IMG/VR virus record: IMGVR_UViG_3300009418_000102
Span: 1 to 26,110 of that record
Source of the DNA: a virus
Length of the DNA: 26,110 nucleotides
Reading direction: 5' to 3' (one strand)
Positions 16,320 to 24,306 of this stretch are shown here, piece by piece. Below the pieces are notes generated by a model. That model was not told where the DNA came from and made no database searches. It saw only the letters and a list, made by a program, of their open reading frames with translations. The first letter of the stretch is position 1; every line of letters begins with the position of its first letter. A program made the translations under genes and the position numbers.

Positions 16320-18181
16320 TATCTTTTTCCGTCTGGTCTCATATCTATTCTAAAAGAACCTAGTCTCCATCCGTAACCAGTACCTGTACTTTCAAATCTA
16401 AGTATAGCTTGTCTTGTTCTTGCTCTTATAAAAGCTTGTTGTGTAGATGAATTAACACTGCTTGTTGTTAAAGTAGTTGGAGTATCTAATGGAAAATTTA
16501 CACCTTTAACAGAAACAGATAACGTATCATCCGTGCTAGTAGAATTTTTAAATTTTAAATCAGGTATTATTCTTGATAAAAACATAAAGTTTTCTCCATC
16601 TGGTTCTAAATCAAAATCAGATGTTTCTATAAATGCTGTCATGGCACTGCCATCAGCATCATTTCCTATTTCTTGATCATATAAGTAATTAATATTACTA
16701 CCTGTAGTTTTTTCTGTAGCTACTGGATTATCTAAAGAAGGTGCTTCTATCCATGCTGTTCTTGTAAATGAATCTGTATTAGTTCCAATACTCCAAAGAT
16801 TTTCTAAATAATTAAAAATTACATAACGATCTATTTCATTAGAGTTGGCAGAAGGATAAAACCAAATTATTTCATTTTTATCTACATTTGATGTTCCAAA
16901 TACTTTGTAAGATTGTCCTAAATTTATATCTGAAAATATATAATCTTGTACCGCACAAGGTAACGTACTAACACTTCCGGTATAAACGTAAAAACTACCC
17001 CTATCCATAAAAAAAACTTTATTATCTGCATTTATAGCAGCATTAGGAGAAATCATAGATGGACCTTGAGCAATTTCACTAAATGTAAATATAAAAGGTG
17101 CTCCACTGTAACGCATACTTTGTATGTTTTTATCAGTCCATATAAGTATTTCTTGTCTAGTTTGCAATGCTCCTATTATAGTTGAACCAGACGATAATCT
17201 TTGCCCTCCTGCTGTATTAATAGAACTTGGTGTCCAATCAATAGAACTTTCTTGATCTGACCATCTAACAAATAAAGGATCAAGTGTTGTTGAACCTATT
17301 GGATTTGCACCAAAACATATAATGTGTCTATCTATTTCAGATACCATTATTTGCAAAGCAGTTACGGGAGCACCACTTGCATTTGTTAAATCTGAAAATG
17401 CTACTGCCCTAGAACTTGTTCCTCCTGATTCATCCCAATAAAAAATACCACCTAACCTTATGCAACCAACTAAATCATCACCAAAATTATCTTGTGACCA
17501 ATTTCTTAACTGACTTGTACTATCAATATTAGAAGCAGAACCAAAAGTGCCTGCTCCCCATGTTTCAACACCCCAACCTGTTGACTTTACATAAGTATCA
17601 AGACCTACATTTATTTGATATGCTCCGTCTACTCCTGAACCTCCATTTCCCGAATCACTTGAATTTGCAGTAACGGTATTTCCGTCTGTATCTTTAGCCG
17701 TAAACGTATATGTATTTACAGAAGGAGTTGTTACTATTTCATATTCTTGATTTAAAACAGCAGCCGTTATTAAACCACCTAAAGTTGCTGCTCCTGAAAT
17801 TGTTACAAAATCACCAATAATAGCTCCGTGACTAGAATCCGTAGCTGTTATTGTAGAAGAACCATCTGTAGCTGCAAAAGTAATGCCGTTAGTAGTAGTA
17901 GCTCTAATCGGAGTTACATCATAAAAAGAATCTCCTTCTTTTACATACAATTTTAAATGCGTACCTAAACCTATGTAATCTGTTTGTTCTTTATCTCTCC
18001 AAGAGTGCATATTTCTGCACGTTCCTAAAAAAGTATTATTTGTATTTTTTTGCCAACCACCTATTTTTTCAGGTCTGCCACTACGAAATCTAATTTTATC
18101 AGAATTAAACCAACCACCTTCTTCTGCATAAGAAGTTCCTTCTTTATTTATTCCCGGTTTAAATACATATTTTTTTAACAT
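16319..18181 (-). CDS. 620-aa virion structural protein (stabilisation-protein-like)
   Basis: The N-terminus MLKKYVFKPGINKEGTSYAEE, then GGWFNSDKIRFRSGRPEKIGGW, is a signature I recall from structural proteins of marine podoviruses and gammaproteobacterial prophages, sometimes compared to P22 gp10-type stabilisation proteins. Residues about 100-190 form a Thr/Ser/Gly-rich beta insertion (HGAIIGDFVTISGAA, NTYTFTAKDTDGNTV). The middle has repeated short beta blocks (KVFFMDRGSFYVYTG, NEIIWFYPSANSNEID, NYLENLWSIGT) suggestive of a propeller. It has no signal peptide. The start overlaps the lysozyme stop as TAATG. A role in closing the head-tail junction or forming the tail tip is inferred, not seen. 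Confidence 0.65.
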   Translation of the reverse strand: MLKKYVFKPGINKEGTSYAEEGGWFNSDKIRFRSGRPEKIGGWQKNTNNTFLGTCRNMHSWRDKEQTDYIGLGTHLKLYVKEGDSFYDVTPIRATTTNGITFAATDGSSTITATDSSHGAIIGDFVTISGAATLGGLITAAVLNQEYEIVTTPSVNTYTFTAKDTDGNTVTANSSDSGNGGSGVDGAYQINVGLDTYVKSTGWGVETWGAGTFGSASNIDSTSQLRNWSQDNFGDDLVGCIRLGGIFYWDESGGTSSRAVAFSDLTNASGAPVTALQIMVSEIDRHIICFGANPIGSTTLDPLFVRWSDQESSIDWTPSSINTAGGQRLSSGSTIIGALQTRQEILIWTDKNIQSMRYSGAPFIFTFSEIAQGPSMISPNAAINADNKVFFMDRGSFYVYTGSVSTLPCAVQDYIFSDINLGQSYKVFGTSNVDKNEIIWFYPSANSNEIDRYVIFNYLENLWSIGTNTDSFTRTAWIEAPSLDNPVATEKTTGSNINYLYDQEIGNDADGSAMTAFIETSDFDLEPDGENFMFLSRIIPDLKFKNSTSTDDTLSVSVKGVNFPLDTPTTLTTSSVNSSTQQAFIRARTRQAILRFESTGTGYGWRLGSFRIDMRPDGKR

Positions 18182-18624
18182 TAGTTTTCTAAAACTCGTT
18201 GTTTTAATCTTTCAGCTCTATCACCTACTTGTGTAGCCCATTTGCTATCCATCATTTCTTTTGCAGCTGTTTCAAAATCATTATCTTCCATAGCAGCAAG
18301 AAATTTTTTAAATTTACTTAATCTTGGATAACCTAAGTTAAAACACATATTTACCATTACTCGTTGTTTATTGTCATTTAAACCTTTCCACCAATGCAAA
18401 TTACGATCTAATTCATTACAAACTATATCTATATCATTATTTAAACAACTTTTAATTCTTTCTTCAGAAACAGGTGTTCCTATTGGTTGATTAATTTCAG
18501 GATCACTATCTAAAACTAAATGACCAACGCCTTATGTAAGATATCCAAGATGATCTTCATAAGTTTCTTTTTTATATCCTTCGTCAAGAATAAGTTCTTG
18601 AATTAATTTATTTCTATCCATCAT
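18181..18624 (-). pseudogene. T4-type lysozyme (GH24 muramidase) with an in-frame stop
   Basis: Reading from the ATG at 18624 through to TAA at 18183 gives about 147 codons, the usual size of a T4-type lysozyme. The catalytic set is present: E15 in LILDEGYKKETYED, D24, and T30 in HLGYLT, matching T4 E11, D20 and T26. Then comes GVGHLVLD and a typical C-terminal domain (VMVNMCFNLGYPRLSKFKKF, AAKEMMDSKWATQVGDRAERL). Codon 31 is TAA (18534-18532), at the position of T4 Ile27, between the catalytic Thr and GVGH. One change from TTA (Leu) would produce it. The longest intact piece, from TTG 18399, lacks all catalytic residues. Sequencing error, recent mutation or read-through are possible. It would degrade peptidoglycan at lysis if restored. 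Confidence 0.85.
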
Positions 18625-18648
18625 ATTATTATATATTGATTAAACCTT

Positions 18649-18696
18649 CCCCTACTAAAAAAGAACAGGAGCAGACTTGCTCTAAATTAATAGGGG
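18649..18696 (-). terminator. Nested stem-loop before the lysozyme gene
   Basis: CCCCTA (18649-18654) pairs with TAGGGG (18691-18696) around an inner hairpin GAGCA/TGCTC (18669-18682, 4-base loop). On the minus strand the inner hairpin is followed after 6 bases by T6. It fills the only real gap (about 75 bases) in the lysis segment. It could be a weak terminator, an attenuator or an RNA element acting on lysozyme expression. Confidence 0.35.
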
Positions 18697-18700
18697 TCGG

Positions 18701-19069
18701 CTATTCTTCTTTTTCTTCTTCTTTATCATAATTTCGATAAAATTTAACTATTCCCAGTATTTCTGTGATGTATCTAGTGATATCTGCCATGTCCATACTT
18801 AAATGTTCGTATTCTTTGCTGGACAGTGTATAAAATGCCCTTCTTGGTGCTTCATTTTTTTCTAAATTGTCTAAATATAACTGCATACTGTCTGGCGTAA
18901 GTATTTCCCAATCTACAGGGTCCATTTGTACTTCCATTGGCAAAGGTGGATGGTACATCGGTTGTTGTTTAGCAATAGTGGTAACAGAAACAGGCTTAAC
19001 CTTATCTCCCATTAGAGAACAGCCTGAAGCTATTAAAGCTACGCTAACTATTAGTATTATCTTTTTCAT
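18701..19069 (-). CDS. Lipoprotein, outer-membrane spanin (Rz1-like) candidate
   Basis: I use the ATG at 19069 (MKKIILIVSVALIASGC); a TTG lies one codon upstream. The signal peptide ends in a lipobox-like ASGC with C17 as the lipid-modified residue. A Pro-rich stretch (KQQPMYHPPLPMEVQMDPVDW) follows, as in many Rz1-type outer spanins. The C-terminus (YTLSSKEYEHLSMDMADITRYI) is helical and the tail acidic. The start lies inside the 3' end of the next upstream gene (26-base overlap in another frame), the arrangement typical of spanin pairs. It would span the periplasm with the i-spanin candidate to fuse or disrupt the outer membrane. It is longer than lambda Rz1, so the call rests on signals and context. 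Confidence 0.6.
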   Translation of the reverse strand: MKKIILIVSVALIASGCSLMGDKVKPVSVTTIAKQQPMYHPPLPMEVQMDPVDWEILTPDSMQLYLDNLEKNEAPRRAFYTLSSKEYEHLSMDMADITRYITEILGIVKFYRNYDKEEEKEE

Positions 19070-19445
19070 CAAATTGATTTGGGTCGGTTAATTTTTCTAA
19101 GTTTTCTAAAACTCGTTTAGAAGCCCTATTTATTTTGCCTTGCATAAGTTCTGGTTTTGCTAACGTCAATTCATCTAGGTCATGTTTAGCAAATGTTTTT
19201 CTTAATTTATTAACATTACGCATCGCTTCTTGTTTTTCTTTTTCTAAAGAAGCCATAAGAGTTTGTGCTTTTTTTTGGTTGTTTAAAGCAGTTTCAATAG
19301 CTTCATTTTGTTCTTGAATTTTGGTTTCTAAGACAAGTTGATTGCCTTTTAACGTACCTATATTATCTTGTAATCTATCAATATACCAAGCTGAACTTGC
19401 TATGGTAGCAAGTAATAGTCCACCCATTATTAAACCTATTTTCAT
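19044..19445 (-). CDS. Inner-membrane spanin (Rz-like) candidate
   Basis: MKIGLIMGGLLLATIASSAWYIDRL gives an N-terminal membrane anchor. It is followed by a long helical, coiled-coil-prone segment (residues about 28-95, with IQEQNEAIETALNNQKKAQ) and a basic/charged end. A single N-terminal anchor plus periplasmic coiled coil is the i-spanin architecture. Its 3' end overlaps the lipoprotein gene, and a lysozyme gene follows. The block TFAKHDLDELTLAKPELMQG resembles one I recall in marine phage Rz-like proteins. It begins 2 bases after the upstream stop. Confidence 0.65.
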   Translation of the reverse strand: MKIGLIMGGLLLATIASSAWYIDRLQDNIGTLKGNQLVLETKIQEQNEAIETALNNQKKAQTLMASLEKEKQEAMRNVNKLRKTFAKHDLDELTLAKPELMQGKINRASKRVLENLEKLTDPNQFDEKDNTNS

Positions 19446-19447
19446 GG

Positions 19448-19807
19448 TTAATTTGCTAAAGGATTTTTATTGTTATTTTCTAACTTTTCAATATCAGCGA
19501 GTATTCTTTCTACGTCGTTAGTTAAACTAGCAATAGATGCTTTCATATTAGAAAGTTTATCGTTGTTATCAGGAATCTCTATACCATCAATTTCTTTTTC
19601 TAAATACTCTACTGCGGTTTCAATAGTTGCAAACCTTTGTTCTATAACTTGTTGAGCATCTTCCGTTTCACCTAAACCGCCTATTTTCTTTTCCAAGTTT
19701 TCCAGTCTATTAACATAACCTGCACCTGCATAACCAAATCCTGCTAGAGTGCTTACAATAGTTGCTAAAGCTATTAATTGCCCTGCTTTTGATTTAAACC
19801 ATTCCAT
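19448..19807 (-). CDS. 119-aa membrane-anchored coiled-coil protein
   Basis: MEWFKSKAGQLIALATIVST, then LAGFGYAGAGYVNRL, gives one small-residue-rich transmembrane segment. The rest is acidic and helical (ENLEKKIGGLGETEDAQQVIEQRFATIE in outline), ending LENNNKNPLAN, and is probably coiled coil. AGGAG sits close before the ATG. It lies between the nidogen-like gene and the spanin pair, so a lysis role such as an accessory holin or spanin-like scaffold is possible. One membrane span and a long soluble domain do not fit a classic holin. Confidence 0.55.
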   Translation of the reverse strand: MEWFKSKAGQLIALATIVSTLAGFGYAGAGYVNRLENLEKKIGGLGETEDAQQVIEQRFATIETAVEYLEKEIDGIEIPDNNDKLSNMKASIASLTNDVERILADIEKLENNNKNPLAN

Positions 19808-19816
19808 ATTTTTCTC

Positions 19817-22288
19817 CTATAAATTAGGTTGTTGATTAATTAAACTTTGCATTGTATTAATGTTTGTTCTTGCTAATCCATAAAACGCTTCTATATTATC
19901 TGAAATTGTGACATCTTCATAGATTGCCTTTGGCTCATACCAAGTTTTTTGTTGTGGAATTTGTACTTCTTTATAAGCATCAAAACCTGAAACATAACCC
20001 ATAAAAGCTACTAAAGTAGACTGATCTCCGTATTCTCCTGTTTCTTCTTGGGTAGTTTGTCCTGCTTCTTGTTGTTCTTTTATATTATCAGCAATTATTT
20101 GATCTGCTATTTGATCTGCTTCCGATGCGGTCATTACACCTCCGACAGCAGTATCAATTTCACCTTGCATATCGGTTACTTGCACATCTGCCATAACTAC
20201 TTGTGGAGTTGAATCAAATATTGGCATAGGAGTTATTACTGTAGTCACATTACTTACTGTCTGAGTGCTTCCGCCTGTTCCGCTAGTTGAACTCATATCC
20301 TGACTTAAACTTAAAACTGTATTGGTTTGAACTTGTGCCGTTTGTATTTGATCTGAAATACTAGGAGAACTGCTGGTAGAAAATCCACCCCCTGAAGCTG
20401 CACTGGCTACTGCTGTTGTGGTTGTATTACCTGCGGTACTGCTAACAACAGAACTTCCGCTAGTGGTTGTGCTATTTGATCCACCTGCGCTAGTGCCCCA
20501 ACTTGATCCACGAGTCGATGTACGAGCCGTAGTACCTGAAACACTATTAGTAGCTGTTTGAATAGTGCTGGCTACTACGCTTAGTTGAGTAGCAGTGATT
20601 CCACCACTTCTTTCTTCTCTTTCTTCTAATATCTCTTCTTCTGCTTCAGCTAATCTTTCTTCTTCTATTTCTTCAAAAAGTTCTTCTACCACTTCTTCTT
20701 CAAATATTTCTTCTTCTAATACTTCTTCTACTTCTTCTATAGTTTCTTCTTCAGCCAGTAATTCTTCTTCTATTCTTTCTTCCTCTATTTGTTCCAGTTC
20801 TTCTTCGTACCATTCATCAAGTTCTTCAACGCTTTCAAATTCTATGTAAGTATCTAAATCCTCGTAGTCCTCTACCAATACAGTTTCATGGAGAATAAAA
20901 TCTTCTATAAGTTCTTCACTGGTATCAAAAGGCAAAGGATCGTATTCAATTTCATCGTAAGAAACTAAATAAAGTTCTTCTTCTGCCCATGTTGTTTCTT
21001 GTTCTAAATCATATACATCCATACCATCGTCAATGGCTGTCCAATAGTCTTCTTCATTCACAGTTCCGTATTCAATGAAACCATCATTAGAAAACTCTAC
21101 ATCGTTTCCGTACCATTCATCTACTTGTTCTTGACCAAACTGCTCTATGTCAAGTGCGTACCAATCTGCATCGGTAAAGTCTATGCAGTTATTTTCGTAA
21201 CAAGGATCATCTGAGTTTAACCACTCATTGTATTCTTCGTCATACCACATATCATCTTGGGTATATCCATAGTCTGTCTCTTCTACATAATAAGCAACAG
21301 AGGCTTCTTGTGTGTAACCTGCACAAGAGGGGGAGTATTGAGGATCATCTTCGCATTGTTGATCATCATAAGCACTCCAATAAGAAGGACACTCCTGACT
21401 GTAAAGCTGAGTTATATTACATTGTTGCGTTAAAAAAGCTGCTGTATAACCAGTACAATCCTCATCATATAAAGAATTTAATGCACATTGTTGAGCCAGA
21501 TAAGCTGCTGCATAACCAGAACAGTTAACTGAAGTCAAAGGAGTAGTTGCACATAATGCTTGATTAGTGCCATCACCGTATAAAGAACCACCACCTTCAA
21601 GTAAAGTATTGCTGGCTGTATTATTCCAATTAGTGTTAACACATGTACCTGCTACGTTAGTTGTGCCTGTGCTACATTCATCGTGAAAAAGATATGTATA
21701 AGTTTGTGAGGCACTACCTTGTTCTCCTATTAAAACATCATGGTTAATGATCTCAAGTTCGCCATAGCGAAACTCATAAGTATTATTAGGGTATAACCAG
21801 ACTTCAAAACTGTTATCGGAATTAGCACGATTGTACTCCCTCATGTTATACCAACCAAAAATAGTATAATCATCAAAGGCTTTGGCTCTCATAGCTGAAC
21901 CATTATCTTTTATTAGATCGGTCCAAAAAGGGTAAAGAGTGTAGGTTACTTCTGGTAATGGGTCTGGTGTGTAGTCATTGCAGTAAGCACCACTTGTTTT
22001 AAAGTGCAGACAACCATTAGTTGCCATTCTAGCTTGAGTAAAGGGCTGTCCATAAAAATCAAAAGTAAACCCTATATTAAATGCTCCAGATACTGCATCG
22101 TCATTTGAACCTAATCCTGTTGAACCTGTTGTGTTAGTTTGTAAATCGTATAAAGATTGGTTAGCTTCATAAATGTAATCGGCTTTGGCATTAAAAGATA
22201 AAAATAAAACTGTAATTCCTAAAATTACCATACTTAATACAACAAACCATTCTGCTTTATATTCTGGGTCTGGTTTTTTAGCCCACAT
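19817..22288 (-). CDS. 823-aa secreted protein: nidogen-like domain, Cys repeats, acidic rod
   Basis: Residues 14-36 (WFVVLSMVILGITVLFLSFNAKA) form a signal anchor or signal peptide ending AKA. Residues about 40-180 look like a nidogen-type (NIDO) domain: NIGFTFDFYGQPFTQARMATNGCLHF, then TLYPFWTDLI, seen here as short blocks. Residues 246-333 hold four 22-residue repeats with two Cys each (C-x9-C-x-G/S-Y-x7-QQ). A Tyr/Asp/Glu-rich stretch follows, then a very acidic Glu-rich helix (about 450-565), a Ser/Thr/Gly-rich linker and a C-terminal domain. I recall similar Cys-GY-QQC repeats in marine phage proteins of unknown function. Secretion and disulfides are inferred. It overlaps the upstream secreted protein by 11 bases. 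It could be a host-surface modifier, adhesin or virion decoration. Confidence 0.65.
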   Translation of the reverse strand: MWAKKPDPEYKAEWFVVLSMVILGITVLFLSFNAKADYIYEANQSLYDLQTNTTGSTGLGSNDDAVSGAFNIGFTFDFYGQPFTQARMATNGCLHFKTSGAYCNDYTPDPLPEVTYTLYPFWTDLIKDNGSAMRAKAFDDYTIFGWYNMREYNRANSDNSFEVWLYPNNTYEFRYGELEIINHDVLIGEQGSASQTYTYLFHDECSTGTTNVAGTCVNTNWNNTASNTLLEGGGSLYGDGTNQALCATTPLTSVNCSGYAAAYLAQQCALNSLYDEDCTGYTAAFLTQQCNITQLYSQECPSYWSAYDDQQCEDDPQYSPSCAGYTQEASVAYYVEETDYGYTQDDMWYDEEYNEWLNSDDPCYENNCIDFTDADWYALDIEQFGQEQVDEWYGNDVEFSNDGFIEYGTVNEEDYWTAIDDGMDVYDLEQETTWAEEELYLVSYDEIEYDPLPFDTSEELIEDFILHETVLVEDYEDLDTYIEFESVEELDEWYEEELEQIEEERIEEELLAEEETIEEVEEVLEEEIFEEEVVEELFEEIEEERLAEAEEEILEEREERSGGITATQLSVVASTIQTATNSVSGTTARTSTRGSSWGTSAGGSNSTTTSGSSVVSSTAGNTTTTAVASAASGGGFSTSSSPSISDQIQTAQVQTNTVLSLSQDMSSTSGTGGSTQTVSNVTTVITPMPIFDSTPQVVMADVQVTDMQGEIDTAVGGVMTASEADQIADQIIADNIKEQQEAGQTTQEETGEYGDQSTLVAFMGYVSGFDAYKEVQIPQQKTWYEPKAIYEDVTISDNIEAFYGLARTNINTMQSLINQQPNL
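21290..21553 (-). repeat. Four tandem 22-residue (66-base) Cys repeats
   Basis: The copies start at CATTPLTSVNCSGY, CALNSLYDEDCTGY, CNITQLYSQECPSY and CEDDPQYSPSCAGY; the first three end in QQ. Each has Cys at repeat positions 1 and 11. DNA identity between copies is moderate, so the array is not a very recent duplication. Confidence 0.75.
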
Positions 22289-23486
22289 TATTCCATTCTT
22301 TTTTACATTGCTTTGTGGTCTTAGTGCTTTTCGTTAAAACTTTTCTTACTCCACTTACAACATCTTTGTTGTAGTTTGTATCATTAGGGTTTAGTCCTTT
22401 TTTACATTGTTTAATCCAGTCAGATTTGTATTCTTTAGCGTCTGGTCTTTTGGAAGGATTAGATTTCCAACCATTTGCAGCCTCTTTGCCTATTTTACCC
22501 ATGTAAGGGCAGGGAGTGCCTGCCATTTCCATTGCTTGAAACACTCTTTTGTCTTGGCAAAGCACAGAAACTGCTGCAACTTTCATACCCATATCATAGA
22601 TATATTTACTTAACTTTAACCTTTCACAATTTTGATCTGTAACTGTTCTGCCACCAGATATACCAAACACTTGTCCTTGAAATGCTCCTGACCGCCCTAC
22701 GGTACATAAGTCTTGTGAATAAGACATAATACTTGGTGCGATTGCAGAAGCTGGTGGAGCTTTAGTTTCTATTTCCTGCTTAATTGTTTGTGTGGTATTG
22801 GATTCATTGATGTTCCTATTGGTATTGTCGCTAACGCTGTTGTTGTTATTCGTGTTCGTGTTATCCGTTTCTACCTTTGAATCACTTGTAGATTGATTCA
22901 CATTAGTATTGGTATTGGTATTAGTATTGTCCGAAGTGCTGGTGTTGTTATTCGTATTAGTGTTGTTATTCGTACTGGTACTGGTGTTGTTATTCGTATT
23001 ATTTGTTGTACTCGTACTATTAGAATCTACTGTACTGTTGACTGTACTGTTACTGGTGTTGGTATTTACATTAGTATTAGTCGCTGTTGAATTATTCGTG
23101 TTTGTATTAGTAGCAGTCGAAGTATTGTTGTTTGTATTGGTTGCGGAACTGGTGTTTACGTTAGTGTTATTACTGGTATTCGTGTTGACGTTAGTGTTGG
23201 CATTTGTATTTGTTGCTGTTGTCGTTGTCGTGTTAGTGTTGACATTAGTATTGGCATTCGTGTTATTTGCTGTACTGGTAGTCGTTGTGGTATTGGTATT
23301 GGTGTTTGTATTAGTATTCGTATTAACGTTAGTATTGCTGGTTGTGGTGTTGTTAGTTGTGTCTAACGAATTTTGCTCACAATATTGAGTTCCAGCAGTA
23401 CAATCTGGGTTTTCAGGTTCATTATCTGCTGCCCCTAAAAACCCTATAAAAAGCAAAACCGCTGTAAAAGTTATTTTTTTTTTCAT
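22278..23486 (-). CDS. 402-aa secreted Asn/Thr-repeat protein with conserved Cys domain
   Basis: MKKKITFTAVLLFIGFLGAADN is a signal peptide with probable cleavage near GAA. A short segment with two Cys (NPDCTAGTQYCEQ) leads into about 175 residues made almost only of Asn, Thr, Ser and Val (residues about 40-215). The C-terminal ~160 residues are compact: SAIAPSIMSYSQDLCTVGRSG, GQVFGISGGRTVTDQNCERL, MKVAAVSVLCQDKRVFQAM, GTPCPYMGKIG and a Lys-rich end. I recall this C-terminal family, often with low-complexity linkers, from many marine phage genomes without assigned function. It starts as TAATG from the holin-like gene and overlaps the nidogen-like gene by 11 bases. The repeat tract probably acts as an extended stalk or linker outside the inner membrane. 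Confidence 0.65.
   Translation of the reverse strand: MKKKITFTAVLLFIGFLGAADNEPENPDCTAGTQYCEQNSLDTTNNTTTSNTNVNTNTNTNTNTNTTTTTSTANNTNANTNVNTNTTTTTATNTNANTNVNTNTSNNTNVNTSSATNTNNNTSTATNTNTNNSTATNTNVNTNTSNSTVNSTVDSNSTSTTNNTNNNTSTSTNNNTNTNNNTSTSDNTNTNTNTNVNQSTSDSKVETDNTNTNNNNSVSDNTNRNINESNTTQTIKQEIETKAPPASAIAPSIMSYSQDLCTVGRSGAFQGQVFGISGGRTVTDQNCERLKLSKYIYDMGMKVAAVSVLCQDKRVFQAMEMAGTPCPYMGKIGKEAANGWKSNPSKRPDAKEYKSDWIKQCKKGLNPNDTNYNKDVVSGVRKVLTKSTKTTKQCKKEWNNVG
22840..23370 (-). repeat. Low-complexity Asn/Thr codon repeat array
   Basis: About 530 bases consist of degenerate 6- and 12-base units (AAT/AAC alternating with ACT/ACA, sometimes GTN) encoding NTNTNTN-type sequence. All units are multiples of three, so slippage would alter length but not frame. 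The antisense strand stays open and reads as Val/Leu, a by-product of the repeat. Confidence 0.8.
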
Positions 23487-23872
23487 TATTTATCTTCGCC
23501 TTTAAAAGACTTACTTGACCCTGAAGTACCTGCGTATAGACCAAACCACGCTGCACCTGCACCTACCACAATAGAAATTAATCCTGATTGCTCAAAACTG
23601 GGTGATTCTAAATCCATGAACCAAAAGGTAGTAAAGTACAGTAAGTACATATAAACGCTTAAAAAAGCTCTTGGAAATATACGCCAACTGTCTACAGCTT
23701 GTGCCAAAAATATCCACTTTTGATGCGGATTTTTAGTTCCTTCATCTTCTAATTCCCTTATTCTGTCTTTTAAAGTAGATTGTTCTTGCAACAAAGCCAT
23801 AAACTTACTGAGGTCAATTTCAACCTCATTTCTGTCCATGTCTCCACCAAATCTACCTGAACCATCATTCAT
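23486..23872 (-). CDS. Holin-like two-span membrane protein
   Basis: The 128-aa protein has a charged N-terminus with a short helix (FMALLQEQSTLKDRIREL), then WRIFPRAFLSVYMYLLYFTTFWFM as the first membrane span and GLISIVVGAGAAWFGLYAG as the second, with a short Ser/Lys/Asp tail. I recall this family, with its GAGAAWFGLY motif, as small membrane proteins of marine phages. Two spans and location beside the lysis genes fit a holin, which would release or activate the lysozyme, but that is not proven. AGGAG lies close before the start. Confidence 0.6.
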   Translation of the reverse strand: MNDGSGRFGGDMDRNEVEIDLSKFMALLQEQSTLKDRIRELEDEGTKNPHQKWIFLAQAVDSWRIFPRAFLSVYMYLLYFTTFWFMDLESPSFEQSGLISIVVGAGAAWFGLYAGTSGSSKSFKGEDK

Positions 23873-23886
23873 TTTTTTCTCCTTTA

Positions 23887-24306
23887 TTAAACAGGTTTAA
23901 ACAATCCTAATTCTATTAATTTTGTTCTATTTGCATCATGTATTGCTTCGATATCTTCTTTGCTTTGTCCAAAGTAAGCTGCTGCATGATAATTATCTAT
24001 CATTAACTGATTAATATTTATTCCATCAACAATTATATTACCTAAAACTCTGCCAAATTTACCTCTAGAATCTTTTAATTTAGTTTGTATAACTACTTTT
24101 TTACCAGTATCTATTGCATTTTTTAAGAAAGCCCCAGCCATTTTTCCTCTAGCCTTCTCATCCAAATTACGAGTGCGTGACTCGGGAGTATCAATGCCAT
24201 ATAAACGAATACGAGACTTATACATAATGTCAAAACCAAGGTTAAGAACAACATCCACAGTATCGCCATCAACAACTCTTTTAACCTTACAAGAATATTC
24301 ATACAT
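23887..24306 (-). CDS. Staphylococcal-nuclease-like (SNase/thermonuclease) protein
   Basis: The 139-aa sequence matches the SNase fold along its length: RVVDGDTVDV (11-19, D15 as Ca ligand), RLYGIDTPESR (R34, D39, E42), and GKFGRVLGNIIVDGININQLM with R86. These correspond to D21, R35, D40, E43 and R87 of staphylococcal nuclease, so activity is expected: Ca-dependent cleavage of DNA and RNA. There is no signal peptide, suggesting cytoplasmic action, perhaps host DNA breakdown or processing at packaging. Its start overlaps the previous stop as TAATG, and there is a 14-base gap with AGGAG before the next gene. Confidence 0.85.
   Translation of the reverse strand: MYEYSCKVKRVVDGDTVDVVLNLGFDIMYKSRIRLYGIDTPESRTRNLDEKARGKMAGAFLKNAIDTGKKVVIQTKLKDSRGKFGRVLGNIIVDGININQLMIDNYHAAAYFGQSKEDIEAIHDANRTKLIELGLFKPV

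Noticed and set aside
18181-18399. Separate 72-aa gene starting at TTG 18399
   Set aside because: It is the C-terminal half of the lysozyme; the catalytic N-terminal half lies directly upstream in the same frame.
18532-18534. TAA recoded as a sense codon (alternative genetic code)
   Set aside because: TAA ends most genes in the window at precise overlaps with the next start, so it is a normal stop here.
20595-20849. Plus-strand Ser-rich frame
   Set aside because: Antisense of the Glu-rich codon tract of the nidogen-like gene (GAA/GAG read backwards gives TTC/CTC/TCT), with no independent support.
22909-23388. Plus-strand 159-codon Val/Leu-rich frame resembling many membrane spans
   Set aside because: It is the exact antisense of the Asn/Thr repeat in the 402-aa gene; the composition follows from the repeat and there is no ribosome binding site.
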